Positions 15,276 through 25,184 of a stretch of 25,359 nt of DNA are shown one piece after another (the first letter of the stretch is position 1; every line of letters begins with the position of its first letter). Made by a program: the position numbers and the translations under genes. The stretch is from contig JBQCIO010000233.1 of NCBI GenBank assembly GCA_051953655.1, positions 1-25,359 on the forward strand, in the 5' to 3' direction. The notes under the pieces are model-generated. The model saw only the letters and a program-made list of their open reading frames with translations, was not told where the DNA came from and searched no databases. The DNA is from JBQCHF01 sp051953655. GTDB taxonomy: Bacteria > Actinomycetota > Actinomycetes > Motilibacterales > Motilibacteraceae.

Positions 15276-16122
15276 CAGCGCACCAGCCGGCGGCGGAACG
15301 AGGCGTCGACCAGCCGCGCGCCGGCGGCCACCCACGCGGCGACGACGGCCAGGTGCAGCACCGCCATGCCCACGGTCAGGCCCGAGGCGGCCCCGAGCAT
15401 GGCGCCGCGGGTGAGCTGCACGCCGTGCCACAGCGGGGTGACCCAGGCGACCGGCTGGATCCACGCCGGCAGCTGGGAGACCTGGAAGTAGGCGCCGCTG
15501 AACAGCGACAGCGGGATGATCGCGAACCGGTAGAGCAGGGAGAAGTTCTCGTCGTTCTCGGCCCGGGCGGAGAACGCCATGACCGGCAGCGCGAACGCGG
15601 CGGCGAGCAGGACGGCCACCAGCGGCACCACGAGCGCCCACCACGAGGACACCAGCCCCAGCAGCGTGCTGAAGCCGAGGAAGACCGTGGCGGCCACGGT
15701 GGCCCGCGTGAGGATCCACAGCGCGTGGCCCCTCCACACGTCCCGGGAGCCGAGCGGCGTGGCGAGCATCGCGAGGTAGGTGCGGTTCCACTTGATCGCA
15801 CCCATGACCGGCCACATGGAGTCGTCGCAGGAGTTCTGCATGACCGCGGTGGCCAGCAGGCCCGGGGCCAGGAAGGCGGCGTAGGAGACGCTCACCCCGG
15901 GCAGCCCGCCGCCGCCGTCCACCAGGGTGCCCAGGCCGTAGCCCAGCGCGAGCAGGGTGCCCAGCGGGATGAGCAGCGTGGTGAGCGCGCTCCCCCGCCA
16001 GGTCCGCTTGTACTGCTCGAGCCAGTGCAGGTAGGCCGCCAGCCACGGCCGGGCGGGCACTCGCGCCGGGTGCGCGACGCCGGTGGCGGCACCGCCTGCC
16101 CGGACGGCGACCTCGGGCGCGC

Positions 16123-16126
<4 letters not shown>
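15275..16126 (-). CDS. ABC-2 type permease, NodJ-like (operon A, first permease)
   Basis: This 283-residue membrane protein has a cytoplasmic N-terminus of about 45 residues and then about six hydrophobic segments: 46-69, 81-97, 135-160, 163-186, 200-215 and 250-272. Residues 213-240 (YFQVSQLPAW to TPLWHGVQLTRG) resemble the conserved NodJ-type re-entrant region. It uses a GTG start at 16126 that overlaps the ATPase stop as GTGA. Together with the next permease and the ATPase it makes a complete exporter. It could instead serve antibiotic or lipid export, which the sequence does not settle. Confidence 0.86.
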
Positions 16127-17085
<959 letters not shown>

Positions 17086-17091
17086 CCCTCG

Positions 17092-17097
17092 AACCTA
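17092..17097 (-). promoter_or_regulatory. -10 element for leaderless operon A mRNA
   Basis: TAGGTT on the minus strand ends six bases before the ATG at 17085. The -35 region (TGAAGG near 17115-17120) is a poor match. The arrangement predicts transcription starting at or next to the start codon. Confidence 0.4.
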
Positions 17098-17120
17098 ACC
17101 CGCGGCACGGACAGCCTTCA

Positions 17121-17209
17121 CCCGCATTTGTGCGGGCCCATGGAGGGGCCCGCACGATGCTTGCCCTCGGGTTCCCCGTGCGCTCTGATGTCCCCTGCAC
17201 CGCACGGGG
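17121..17209. promoter_or_regulatory. Competing hairpins between divergent ABC operons
   Basis: CCCGCA (17121-17126) can pair with TGCGGG (17131-17136). Alternatively GTGCGGGCCC (17130-17139) pairs perfectly with GGGCCCGCAC (17146-17155) over 10 bp. The two structures share TGCGGG and exclude each other. A third stem joins CCCCGTGCG (17174-17182) to CGCACGGGG (17201-17209) around an 18-base loop and ends 24 bases before the operon B ATG. They could act as operators for both operons or as leader structures for operon B. Confidence 0.5.
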
Positions 17210-17233
17210 GCTCCGGTGCTGCGAGGGGGCGCG

Positions 17234-18286
17234 ATGACGAGCGAGACGACGGTGCCGGCACCGGTGGCAGCGCCGCCGAAGCGGACGGCCGGCGGCGCTG
17301 AGGACCCCGTCATCGAGGTCCGCGGCCTGCAGCGCACGTTCCGCGCCCGCGGTGGGCTGCTGCGGCGCGGCGGCGCCCCGGTCGAGGCGGTGCGCGGCAT
17401 CGACCTCACGGTCGGCCGCGGGGAGCTGTTCGGCCTGCTCGGCCCCAACGGCGCGGGCAAGACCACCACGATCAAGATGCTCATCACGCTCCTGCTGCCC
17501 ACCGGCGGCAGCGCGCGGGTGCTCGGCCACGACGTCGTCGCCGAGCCGCGCGAGGTGCGCCGGCGGGTGGGCTACGTCTTCGGCGGCGACCGCGGGCTCT
17601 ACGAGCGGCTGTCCGGCCTGGACAACCTGCGCTACTTCGCCGAGCTCTACGGCGTGCCGCCGCGGGAGCAGAAGGCCCGGATCGGCGAGCTGCTGGAGCT
17701 GGTGGGCCTGTCCGGCCGGGAGCGCGAGCGGGTGGAGGGCTACTCCCGCGGCATGCGCCAGCGGCTGCACATCGCCCGCGGGCTGCTGCACCGCCCCGAG
17801 GTGCTGTTCCTGGACGAGCCCTCGATCGGCATCGACCCGGTGGGGGCGCGCGAGCTGCGGACCACCGTGGCGGGGCTGGTGGACCAGGGCACCACCGTGC
17901 TGCTCACCACCCACTACATGTTCGAGGCCGACGAGCTGTGCGACCGGATCGCGGTGATCGCCGGCGGGCGGATCGTGGCCAGCGGCACCCCGGAGCAGCT
18001 CAAGAGCGGGGTGAGCGGCGGGCACGTGGTGGAGGTCGAGGTGTTCGGCTCGGCCGCGGAGTCCGCCGAGCGGGCGCGGCTGCTGCCCTCGGTGCGCTCG
18101 GCCGGGGTGGAGGAGCGCGGGCAGGCCCAGGTGCTCGTGGTGCGCGCCGACGCGAGCCCGGAAGACGCCGGCTACGACCTCACCCGGGCGGTGCTCGACT
18201 GCCTGGACGGGCAGCGGCTGGGCCGGGTGTTCCAGCGCGAGCCCACGCTCGAGGACGCCTACGTCGAGCTGGTGGGCCGGCGGTGA
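17234..18286 (+). CDS. ABC transporter ATPase (operon B)
   Basis: This 350-residue ATP-binding subunit belongs to an ABC-2 exporter. Motifs are Walker A GPNGAGKTT (70-78), signature SRGMRQRL (171-178), Walker B VLFLDEPSIGID (190-201) and H-loop His227 in TTHYM. The Q-loop position aligns with Gly117 (YVFGGDRGLY) where the operon A ATPase has Gln96, so the usual glutamine is missing. The first 25 residues are Ala/Pro-rich. A C-terminal domain of about 90 residues follows the ATPase core. The ATG at 17234 is preceded by GAGGGGG four bases upstream. The stop overlaps the next start as GTGA, so it is co-translated with the first operon B permease. Confidence 0.91.
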   Translation: MTSETTVPAPVAAPPKRTAGGAEDPVIEVRGLQRTFRARGGLLRRGGAPVEAVRGIDLTVGRGELFGLLGPNGAGKTTTIKMLITLLLPTGGSARVLGHDVVAEPREVRRRVGYVFGGDRGLYERLSGLDNLRYFAELYGVPPREQKARIGELLELVGLSGRERERVEGYSRGMRQRLHIARGLLHRPEVLFLDEPSIGIDPVGARELRTTVAGLVDQGTTVLLTTHYMFEADELCDRIAVIAGGRIVASGTPEQLKSGVSGGHVVEVEVFGSAAESAERARLLPSVRSAGVEERGQAQVLVVRADASPEDAGYDLTRAVLDCLDGQRLGRVFQREPTLEDAYVELVGRR

Positions 18287-19131
18287 GCGCGGTCACGACC
18301 GGCCTGCCGACGGGGCCGCTGACCAGGCCCTTCGCGGCCACCGGCCGGGTGCTGCGCCTGCTCGCCGTGGCGTGGTGGCTGCAGCTGAAGCTGCGCAGCC
18401 GCTCGGCGTTCGACGGGATCCTCTCGGTGCTCTGGCCGATCCCCTTCGCCACCTCGGTCTTCCTGATGTACGGCGACGACTCCCGGGCCGGGTCCGGGCT
18501 GGTCGCGGCCGGCCTGGTCTCCGCGGCGCTGGGCTCGGCCGTGATGGGCGTGTGGTCGGCCACCAGCACCACCGCCGGCTCGCTGCTGCAGCAGGAGCGC
18601 CGGCAGGGGACCCTCGAGCTGCTGGTCGCCGCACCGCGCCCGTTCCCGCTGCTCGTCGTGCCGCTCACCCTGTCCATGGCCACCATCGGGCTCTACAGCC
18701 TGGTCGGCACCCTGCTGTGGGGCCGGTTCGCCTTCGGCATCCCGATCCCGGTCGCCCACCCGGCCGGCTTCGTGCTCGGCGTGCTGGCCACCGTCGTGTC
18801 CATCGCCATGCTCGGCTTCCTGCTGGCGGTGTGCTCGGTGCGCTACCGGGCCGCCTGGGCGCTGGGCAACGCCTTCGAGCAGCCCGTCTGGCTGGTGTGC
18901 GGCTTCCTCGTGCCCCTGGCCCTGCTGCCGGGCTGGGTCCGGCCGATCTCGTGGGCGCTGGCGCCCACCTGGGGCATGGCCGCCGTCCGCGACGCCTCCG
19001 CCTCCGGGCCGCTGCTGCGCGACGTCGGCCTCTGCCTCGCCCTGGGGCTCGCCTACGCCGGCATCGGCGCGCTGCTGTCCCGCCGGCTGCTCGACTCCGC
19101 CCGCCGCCACGCGTCGCTGGCGCTGCAGTGA
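18283..19131 (+). CDS. ABC-2 type permease (operon B, first permease)
   Basis: This 282-residue protein has a cytoplasmic tail (1-45), then about six membrane segments (47-63, 73-95, 125-146, 160-185, 198-218, 245-265). The segment LLQQERRQGTLELLVAAPRP (101-120), a conserved cytoplasmic coupling helix followed by the membrane domain, is typical of ABC-2 permeases, where the E..QGTLE pattern recurs. GTG starts at both this gene and the next overlap the preceding stop as GTGA. It shows little resemblance to the operon A permeases. The substrate is unknown. Confidence 0.85.
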   Translation: MSAVTTGLPTGPLTRPFAATGRVLRLLAVAWWLQLKLRSRSAFDGILSVLWPIPFATSVFLMYGDDSRAGSGLVAAGLVSAALGSAVMGVWSATSTTAGSLLQQERRQGTLELLVAAPRPFPLLVVPLTLSMATIGLYSLVGTLLWGRFAFGIPIPVAHPAGFVLGVLATVVSIAMLGFLLAVCSVRYRAAWALGNAFEQPVWLVCGFLVPLALLPGWVRPISWALAPTWGMAAVRDASASGPLLRDVGLCLALGLAYAGIGALLSRRLLDSARRHASLALQ

Positions 19132-19979
19132 GCGCCTCCACCGTGGGCGCGGGCGGCCCGGTAGGCACGGCGGGCACGGCCCGCGCCGGCGTCGTGAACG
19201 GGACGCGGGTGTTCGTGCTCGGCGGCCTGACCAGCTATCGGGCGCTGTTCACCTGGCTGAGCCCGTGGATCATGGTGCCCACCTTCGTCGTCGGGCCGCT
19301 GGTGCAGATCCTGCTGTTCGCCTACATCGGGCGCGCCGCCGGCTTCCAGGACGACCGGTTCTTCCTGATCGGCAACGCGCTGCACTACGTCTCGATCCCG
19401 TGCGTGTTCGCGATGGCCAACACGATCGGCGGCGAGCGCTACAGCCAGACCCTCCCCCTCCTGCTGGTCACCCCGGCCCGGCGGATCCCGCTGTTCCTGG
19501 GCCGCTCGCTGCCGGCCATCCTCAATGGCTTCGCCGTCGCGGTGGTCGGACTCGTGCTGGGCGCCCTGGTCCTGGGCGTGCGCCTGCCGGCCGGAAGCCT
19601 GCTGCCGCTGGCGCTCGTCGTCGCGGTGTGCACCTTCTCCTGCACCGGCGTCGGCCTGCTCACCGCCGCCATCGCGCTGCGGGTCCGCGAGACGGCCACC
19701 CTGGCCAACATCGTCTTCGGCGTGCTGCTGGTCTTCTGCGGCGTGAACGTGCCGGTGTCGGCGCTGCCGGGCTGGATGGCGGCGGTGGCCAGGTGGCTCC
19801 CGCTCACCCACGGCATCGCCGCCGCCCGGGCCGTGGCCGACGGTGCTCCCCTGTCGGCCGTCGGCGGGCTGCTGGAGCGCGAGGCGCTGCTCGGCGTCGG
19901 CTACGTCGTGGCCGGGCTGGCGCTGCTGGCGTGGTTCGAGCGGGAGAGCCGTCGACTGGCCACGCTGGAGACGGCCTGA
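19128..19979 (+). CDS. ABC-2 type permease (operon B, second permease)
   Basis: This 283-residue membrane protein is distinct from its partner. Hydrophobic segments lie at about 46-68, 85-100, 130-152, 158-183, 195-215 and 253-270. The coupling segment GGERYSQTLPLLLVTPARR (101-119) matches the E...TL..LL.TP.R pattern of ABC-2 permeases, and FCGVNVPVSALPGWM (203-217) resembles the conserved late NVP...LP block. It completes a one-ATPase, two-permease exporter. It ends 39 bases before the convergent DUF4233 stop, and no clear terminator hairpin separates them. Confidence 0.85.
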   Translation: MSASTVGAGGPVGTAGTARAGVVNGTRVFVLGGLTSYRALFTWLSPWIMVPTFVVGPLVQILLFAYIGRAAGFQDDRFFLIGNALHYVSIPCVFAMANTIGGERYSQTLPLLLVTPARRIPLFLGRSLPAILNGFAVAVVGLVLGALVLGVRLPAGSLLPLALVVAVCTFSCTGVGLLTAAIALRVRETATLANIVFGVLLVFCGVNVPVSALPGWMAAVARWLPLTHGIAAARAVADGAPLSAVGGLLEREALLGVGYVVAGLALLAWFERESRRLATLETA

Positions 19980-20018
19980 ACCCCGACGTGACCTCCGGGC
20001 GTGGCCTCTGAGCGCGAC

Positions 20019-20402
20019 CTAGGCGCTGGCCGCACGCTCGGCGTCCAGACGCTCCACCCTGCGGGCCAGGTGGAGGGAGACGAACCAGAGCACCGCGAAC
20101 ACGCCCCCGACGAAGAACATCGCGGTGACGACGAAGCCGCTGAGCACCAGCAGCACCTGCAGCACCGAGCCGACCGGATAGGCCCACCGGTGCCGCAGCA
20201 GCCCGGCCAGCAGCAGGCACAGCACCGCGGCGCCGAACCCGACCACGAGCACGGTGCCGGTGGAGACGTCGGAGAGGTCCTTGGCCACCAGGGTGGCGAA
20301 CAGCGAGATCAGCGCCTCGACGCCCAGCACGCCGGCGCACAGGGTGCGACGGGTGCGGAACGGCCGCGGCTGGGCCGGCTGCCCGGCGGCGGGCTCAGAC
20401 AT
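20019..20402 (-). CDS. DUF4233 membrane protein
   Basis: This 127-residue integral membrane protein has about four helices (21-40, 48-69, 76-97, 99-113) and a charged C-terminal tail. DUF4233 proteins of this length sit directly after folC in many actinobacteria. Their function is unknown. Its ATG overlaps the folC stop by eight bases, so the two are translationally coupled, although no folate-related motif is visible. It ends 39 bases from the convergent operon B. Confidence 0.85.
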   Translation of the reverse strand: MSEPAAGQPAQPRPFRTRRTLCAGVLGVEALISLFATLVAKDLSDVSTGTVLVVGFGAAVLCLLLAGLLRHRWAYPVGSVLQVLLVLSGFVVTAMFFVGGVFAVLWFVSLHLARRVERLDAERAASA

Positions 20403-21783
20403 CGGTGCGCCCGAGCAGGGCCCGCGCCTCGGCCACGGTGACGACCGAGCCGGTCACCAGCACGCCCGCTCCCCCGAGGTCGCCCTCCTCCTCGGCCCGC
20501 GCCACGGCCTCGTCGATCGCGTCGGCCAGGCGCGGCACGGCCCAGACGCGGTCGGCGCCGAAGACGTCGACGGCGATCGCGGCCAATTCGTCCACCGGCA
20601 TCGCGCGCGGCGAGGACGACTCGGTGACGACGACCTCGGCGAGCACCGGCTCGAAGGCCTCGAGCATGCCGACGACGTCCTTGTCGGCGAACGCAGCGAA
20701 CACTCCGATGAGCCGGGTGAAGTCGAAGGCGTCGCGCACCGCCTCGGCGGTGGCGCGCGCGCCGTGCGGGTTGTGGGCGCCGTCGACGACCACGGTGGGC
20801 GAGCGACGGACCACCTCGAGCCGGCCGGGCGAGGTGACCTCGGCGAAGCCGGCGCGGATGACGTCGGCGTCGAGCTGGGCCGAGCCGCCGACCCCGAGGA
20901 ACGCCTCGGCGGCGGCGAGCGCGACCGCGGCGTTGTGCGCCTGGTGCACCCCGTGCAGCGGGAGGAACACGTCCTCGTAGGTGCCGCCGAGGCCCTGCAG
21001 CCGCAGCAGCTGGCCGCCCACCGCCACCGACCGGTCCAGCACCCCGAACTCGAGGCCCTCGCGGGCGACGGTGGCGCCGACGTCGGCGCAGCGGCGCATC
21101 AGCACCTCGGCCACGCCCACCTGCTGCTGGGCGAGGACCGCGACCGCGCCCTCCTTGATGATCCCGGACTTCTCCGCGGCGATCTCCTCCGGCGTGGAGC
21201 CGAGGAAGCGCTGGTGGTCGACGTCGACCGGCGTCACCACGGCGACCTGGCCGTCGGCGACGTTGGTGGCGTCCCAGCGACCGCCCATGCCCACCTCGAC
21301 GACCGCGGCGTCGACCGGCGCGTCGGCGAAGGCGGCGTAGGCCATGCCCACGAGCACCTCGAAGAACGACAGCGGCACGTCGCTGCCGGCGTCGACCAGC
21401 GGGAGGTAGGGCGCGACGTCGTCGTAGGCGGCGACCAGCCGGGCGTCGTCGAGCGGACGCCCGTCCAGGCAGATCCGCTCGGAGAGGTGGTGCAGGTGCG
21501 GGCTGGTGAACCGGCCGGTGCGCAGCCCGGCGGCCCGCAGCAGCGCGTCGACCATCCGCGTGGTGGAGGTCTTGCCGTTGGTGCCGGTGAGGTGCACCAG
21601 CGGGTAGGCGCGCTGGGGCTGGCCGAGCAGGTCGACCAGCGCCGCGATCCGGTCCAGCGTGGGCGTGATGTCGTGCTCGGGCGTGCGGGCCATCACGGCC
21701 TGCTCGACCTCGCGCACCCGGGCGGCGAGCTCCTGGGCGTCCACCCCGGGGCTGCTGGGGGTGCCGGTCTGCTTGGCGCTCAC
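20395..21783 (-). CDS. folC: Folylpolyglutamate synthase / dihydrofolate synthase
   Basis: This 462-residue cytosolic ligase adds glutamate to dihydropteroate and to folates, completing folate synthesis and retaining folates in the cell. Mur-ligase-type motifs are the P-loop GTNGKTS (67-73), the ligase block VVEVGMGGRWDATNV (161-175), AAEKSGIIK (202-210) with its conserved lysine, and DGAHNPHG (334-341) in the C-terminal domain. Both domains are present and the length is normal. The GTG at 21783 lies seven bases after the valS stop, with GGAGG about 12 bases upstream. It is the second gene of a valS-folC-DUF4233 unit. Confidence 0.95.
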   Translation of the reverse strand: MSAKQTGTPSSPGVDAQELAARVREVEQAVMARTPEHDITPTLDRIAALVDLLGQPQRAYPLVHLTGTNGKTSTTRMVDALLRAAGLRTGRFTSPHLHHLSERICLDGRPLDDARLVAAYDDVAPYLPLVDAGSDVPLSFFEVLVGMAYAAFADAPVDAAVVEVGMGGRWDATNVADGQVAVVTPVDVDHQRFLGSTPEEIAAEKSGIIKEGAVAVLAQQQVGVAEVLMRRCADVGATVAREGLEFGVLDRSVAVGGQLLRLQGLGGTYEDVFLPLHGVHQAHNAAVALAAAEAFLGVGGSAQLDADVIRAGFAEVTSPGRLEVVRRSPTVVVDGAHNPHGARATAEAVRDAFDFTRLIGVFAAFADKDVVGMLEAFEPVLAEVVVTESSSPRAMPVDELAAIAVDVFGADRVWAVPRLADAIDEAVARAEEEGDLGGAGVLVTGSVVTVAEARALLGRTDV

Positions 21784-21790
21784 CGTCTGC

Positions 21791-24457
21791 TCACGCCTCC
21801 GGCAGCGCGGCCAGCTGGCCCTGCAGCCGGGCGATGTCGGCCTCGGCGACCTCGAGCCGCGCCCGGATGCCCTCCACGACGGTGGCCGGCGCCTTGGCCA
21901 GGAAGCCGTCGTTGCCGAGCTTGGCGGTGGCCTGGGCCTTCTCCTTCTCCGCGGCGGCGAGGTCCTTGGTCAGCCGCTTGCGCTCGGCGGCGACGTCGAT
22001 GGCGCCGGACAGGTCGAGCTCCACGGTGACCGGGCCGCCGGGCAGCGCCACCGGCAGCGCCGCGGAGACCGCGAAGCCGTCCTCGGGCGCGGTGAGCCGG
22101 GTGAGGGCGCGCAGCTGCTCCTCGTGCACGAGCAGCGGCGAGCGCTCCAGGTCGGCGAACCGGGCGGCCACCCGCTGGCCGGGCTTGACGCCCTGGTCGT
22201 TGCGGAACCGGCGGACCTCGGTGACCAGGCGCTGCAGCGCGCCGATCTCGTCCTCGGCGTCGCGGTCGGCGTAGCGGGCGTCGGCCTGCGGCCACGAGGC
22301 CACGACCACCGACTCGTTGCCCTCCCCCGGGCCCATCAGCGCCGTCCACAGCGCCTCGGTGACGAACGGCGTGATCGGGTGCAGCAGCCGCAGCAGCTTG
22401 TCCAGCACGTGGCCGAGCACCAGCCGGGTGGCCACCGCCTCGTCCCCGCCTCGGGCGAGCGGCACCTTGGCCAGCTCGACGTACCAGTCGCAGAACTCGT
22501 CCCACACGAAGTGGTAGAGCAGGTCGGTGACCTTGGCGAACTGGAAGTCCTCGTAGAGGGCGTCGACCTGGGCGATGACCTCGTGCAGCCGGGACAGGAT
22601 CCACCGGTCGGCGGTGGACAGCTCGTCGCGGTGCGGCAGCTCGCCGACGTGGGCGCCGTTGAGCAGGGCGAACCGGGTGGCGTTCCAGAGCTTGTTGCAG
22701 AAGTTGCGCGAGCCCTGCACCCACTCCTCGCCGATCGGCACGTCGGTGCCGGGGTTCGCGCCGCGGGCCAGGGTGAGCCGCAGCGCGTCGGCGCCGTAGG
22801 CGTCCATCCAGTCCAGCGGGTCGACCACGTTGCCCTTGGACTTGCTCATCTTGCGGCCGAACTGGTCGCGGACCAGGCCGGTGAGCGCGATGGTGCGGAA
22901 CGGCACCGAGTTCTCCGGGCCGAGGTCCGACATCGCGTAGAGGCCGAACATCATCATCCGGGCGACCCAGAAGAAGATGATGTCGTAGCCGGTGAGCAGG
23001 ACGTCGGTCGGATAGAACTTCTTCAGCGCCTCGGTGTCGTCGGGCCAGCCGAGGGTCGAGAACGGCCACAGGCCCGAGGAGAACCAGGTGTCCAGCACGT
23101 CCTGGTCCTGGGTCCAGCCCTCGCCCGGGGGCTCCTCGTCCGGGCCTACGCAGCGCACCTCGCCGTCCGGGCCGTACCAGACCGGGATCCGGTGGCCCCA
23201 CCACAGCTGCCGGCTGATGCACCAGTCGTGCATGTTGTCGACCCAGTCGAAGTACCGGTTCGACAGGTCGGCGGGGTGGATGGTGACCCGGCCGTCGCGC
23301 ACGGCGTCGCCGGCGGCCTTGGCCAGCGGCGCGACCTTCACGAACCACTGGGTGGACAGGCGCGGCTCGACCACCGTGTCGCAGCGGGAGCAGTGCCCCA
23401 CCGCGTGCACGTAGGGCCGCTTCTCCGCGACGATCCGACCCTCCTCGCGCAGCGCGGCGACGACGGCGGGGCGCGCCTCGAACCGGTCCAGCCCCTCGAA
23501 CGGGCCGGGCGCGGTGATGACGCCGCTCTCGTCCATGACGGTGAGGGCCTCGAGGCCGTGCCGCTGGCCGATCTCGAAGTCGTTGGGGTCGTGCGCCGGG
23601 GTCACCTTGACCGCGCCGGTGCCGAACGCGGGGTCGACGTGGGCGTCGGCCACGATCGGGATGGTGCGGTCGGTCAGCGGCAGGGGGACCCGGGTGCCGA
23701 CCAGGTGGGCGTAGCGCTCGTCGTCGGGGTGCACGGCCACGGCGGTGTCGCCGAGCATCGTCTCGGCCCGGGTGGTGGCCACCACGATGGCGTTCTCGCC
23801 CCCGCCGTAGCGGATCGAGACCAGCTCGCCGTCGTCGTCGTGGTGGTCGACCTCGATGTCCGAGAGGGCCGTGCGACAGCGCGGGCACCAGTTGATGATC
23901 CGCTCGGCGCGGTAGACCAGGCCGTCGTCGAAGAGGCGCTTGAAGATGGTGAGGACCGCGCGGGACAGGCCCTCGTCCATGGTGAAGCGCTCGCGGGTCC
24001 AGTCGACGCCGTCGCCCAGGCGACGCATCTGGCCGAGGATCTTGCCGCCGTACTCGGCCTTCCATTCCCACACCCGTGCGACGAACTCCTCGCGCGAGTA
24101 GTCGTGCTTGCTCTTGCCCTCGGTCTCGGCGAGGTGCCGCTCGACCAGGGTCTGGGTGGCGATGCCGGCGTGGTCCATGCCGGGCAGCCACAGCGCCTCG
24201 TAGCCCTGCATCCGCCGGCGCCGGGTGAGGGCGTCCATGAGCGTGTGCTGGAAGGCGTGGCCCAGGTGCAGGCTGCCGGTGACGTTGGGCGGCGGGATGA
24301 CGATGGCGTAGGGCTGCTTGCCGCTGCGCGGGTCGGCCACGAAGTAGCCCCGCTCCTCCCACCGCTCGTAGAGCGGGCCCTCTACCTGCGCCGGGACGTA
24401 CTGGGGCGGCAGGTCGACGGCGCGCTCGGCGCTGGGGGCGGAGGTCGGCGTGGTCAC
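21791..24457 (-). CDS. valS: Valyl-tRNA synthetase
   Basis: This 888-residue class I synthetase charges tRNA-Val. Motifs are PPPNVTGSLHLGH (55-67, the HIGH equivalent HLGH at 64-67), KMSKS (536-540), and the CP1 editing domain with TTRAETMLGDTAVAVHP (228-244). Two Cys pairs, CPRC (191-194) and CSRC (356-359), suggest zinc binding. An anticodon-binding domain and a C-terminal coiled coil (about 815-885, ERKRLTKDLAAAEKEKAQA) complete the ValRS layout. The start is a GTG at 24457, without a spaced ribosome binding site but seven bases after a TAGACT element. That element overlaps the stop of the upstream acyltransferase gene, so valS may also have a leaderless promoter of its own. Confidence 0.97.
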   Translation of the reverse strand: MTTPTSAPSAERAVDLPPQYVPAQVEGPLYERWEERGYFVADPRSGKQPYAIVIPPPNVTGSLHLGHAFQHTLMDALTRRRRMQGYEALWLPGMDHAGIATQTLVERHLAETEGKSKHDYSREEFVARVWEWKAEYGGKILGQMRRLGDGVDWTRERFTMDEGLSRAVLTIFKRLFDDGLVYRAERIINWCPRCRTALSDIEVDHHDDDGELVSIRYGGGENAIVVATTRAETMLGDTAVAVHPDDERYAHLVGTRVPLPLTDRTIPIVADAHVDPAFGTGAVKVTPAHDPNDFEIGQRHGLEALTVMDESGVITAPGPFEGLDRFEARPAVVAALREEGRIVAEKRPYVHAVGHCSRCDTVVEPRLSTQWFVKVAPLAKAAGDAVRDGRVTIHPADLSNRYFDWVDNMHDWCISRQLWWGHRIPVWYGPDGEVRCVGPDEEPPGEGWTQDQDVLDTWFSSGLWPFSTLGWPDDTEALKKFYPTDVLLTGYDIIFFWVARMMMFGLYAMSDLGPENSVPFRTIALTGLVRDQFGRKMSKSKGNVVDPLDWMDAYGADALRLTLARGANPGTDVPIGEEWVQGSRNFCNKLWNATRFALLNGAHVGELPHRDELSTADRWILSRLHEVIAQVDALYEDFQFAKVTDLLYHFVWDEFCDWYVELAKVPLARGGDEAVATRLVLGHVLDKLLRLLHPITPFVTEALWTALMGPGEGNESVVVASWPQADARYADRDAEDEIGALQRLVTEVRRFRNDQGVKPGQRVAARFADLERSPLLVHEEQLRALTRLTAPEDGFAVSAALPVALPGGPVTVELDLSGAIDVAAERKRLTKDLAAAEKEKAQATAKLGNDGFLAKAPATVVEGIRARLEVAEADIARLQGQLAALPEA

Positions 24458-24464
24458 GGCGGGA

Positions 24465-24470
24465 AGTCTA
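24465..24470 (-). promoter_or_regulatory. -10 element for leaderless valS mRNA
   Basis: TAGACT on the minus strand matches TANNNT, ends seven bases before the valS GTG and includes the TAG stop of the upstream acyltransferase. No strong -35 is seen. Read-through from upstream remains possible. Confidence 0.35.
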
Positions 24471-25184
24471 CGGAGCGTCGGCGACGGCCCTCGACCCGGA
24501 ATCCGCCCGCTCCCACCGGCGCCGGGCCTGCTCGGTGAGATCGGTGAGCTCGGCCATCAGCGCGCGGGTGGCGCGCACCGCGTCGGACAGCGACCCGGCG
24601 GCCACCGGCGGGAGCGGCCGGCCGAACACGACGTCGATCCGCGGGCGGCGCGGCGGCCAGGACGTCAGTGTGGAGCGACGCTCGCGCAGCAGCTCGTGCG
24701 TGCCCCAGGTGGCCACCGGCACGACCGGGGCACCGGTGGCGGCCGACAGCAGCGCGACGCCGGGCTGGCCCTTGCCCGGCATCAGGTCCGTGCGGGGGGT
24801 GAGCTTGCCCTCGGGGTAGACGACGACGCACTCTCCCCGGCGCAGCGCCCGCTCGATCGGCTCGAGCCGGCGGAGGTCGCCCTTGGCGTCCCGGTCCAGC
24901 GGCAGGTGGTCGAAGTAGCGCAGCACGGCCCCGACCACCGGCCAGCGCATCACCTCGGCGCGGATGACGAACCGCGGGATGCGCCCGCGACGCAGCACCG
25001 CGCAGGCGACGACCAGCGGGTCGGCCGAGGAGACGTGGTTGGGGGCGATGAGCAGCGGGCCGCGTGGGAGCTGCGCCGGGCCGACGCTCCTCCGGGTCAG
25101 CAGGCACAGCACCGCATCGATGAGGCCGCAGACGAGGTGGTAGGCGCGGACGCGGCGCACGCCGTCCGGTCCTGCGTTGCTCAT
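24468..25184 (-). CDS. PlsC-type lysophospholipid acyltransferase
   Basis: This 238-residue enzyme of the 1-acylglycerol-3-phosphate acyltransferase superfamily places an acyl chain on a lysophospholipid or related acceptor at the membrane. The catalytic HxxxxD motif is NHVSSAD (His50, Asp55), and the second conserved block is YPEGKLTP (123-130), the EGTR-equivalent. One hydrophobic segment (about 15-31) may anchor it. The start at 25184 is chosen because AGGAG lies four bases upstream and the open frame further upstream lacks family similarity. The gene ends ten bases before valS. The acceptor cannot be told from sequence; a glycolipid such as a mannoside is also possible. Confidence 0.88.
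   Translation of the reverse strand: MSNAGPDGVRRVRAYHLVCGLIDAVLCLLTRRSVGPAQLPRGPLLIAPNHVSSADPLVVACAVLRRGRIPRFVIRAEVMRWPVVGAVLRYFDHLPLDRDAKGDLRRLEPIERALRRGECVVVYPEGKLTPRTDLMPGKGQPGVALLSAATGAPVVPVATWGTHELLRERRSTLTSWPPRRPRIDVVFGRPLPPVAAGSLSDAVRATRALMAELTDLTEQARRRWERADSGSRAVADAP

Noticed and set aside
21659..24538. Plus-strand open frame of about 960 codons
   Set aside because: It is the reverse-strand shadow of valS and the folC 5' end, composed of repetitive Val/Gly/Asp/Arg/His/Leu-rich residues with no recognisable domain.
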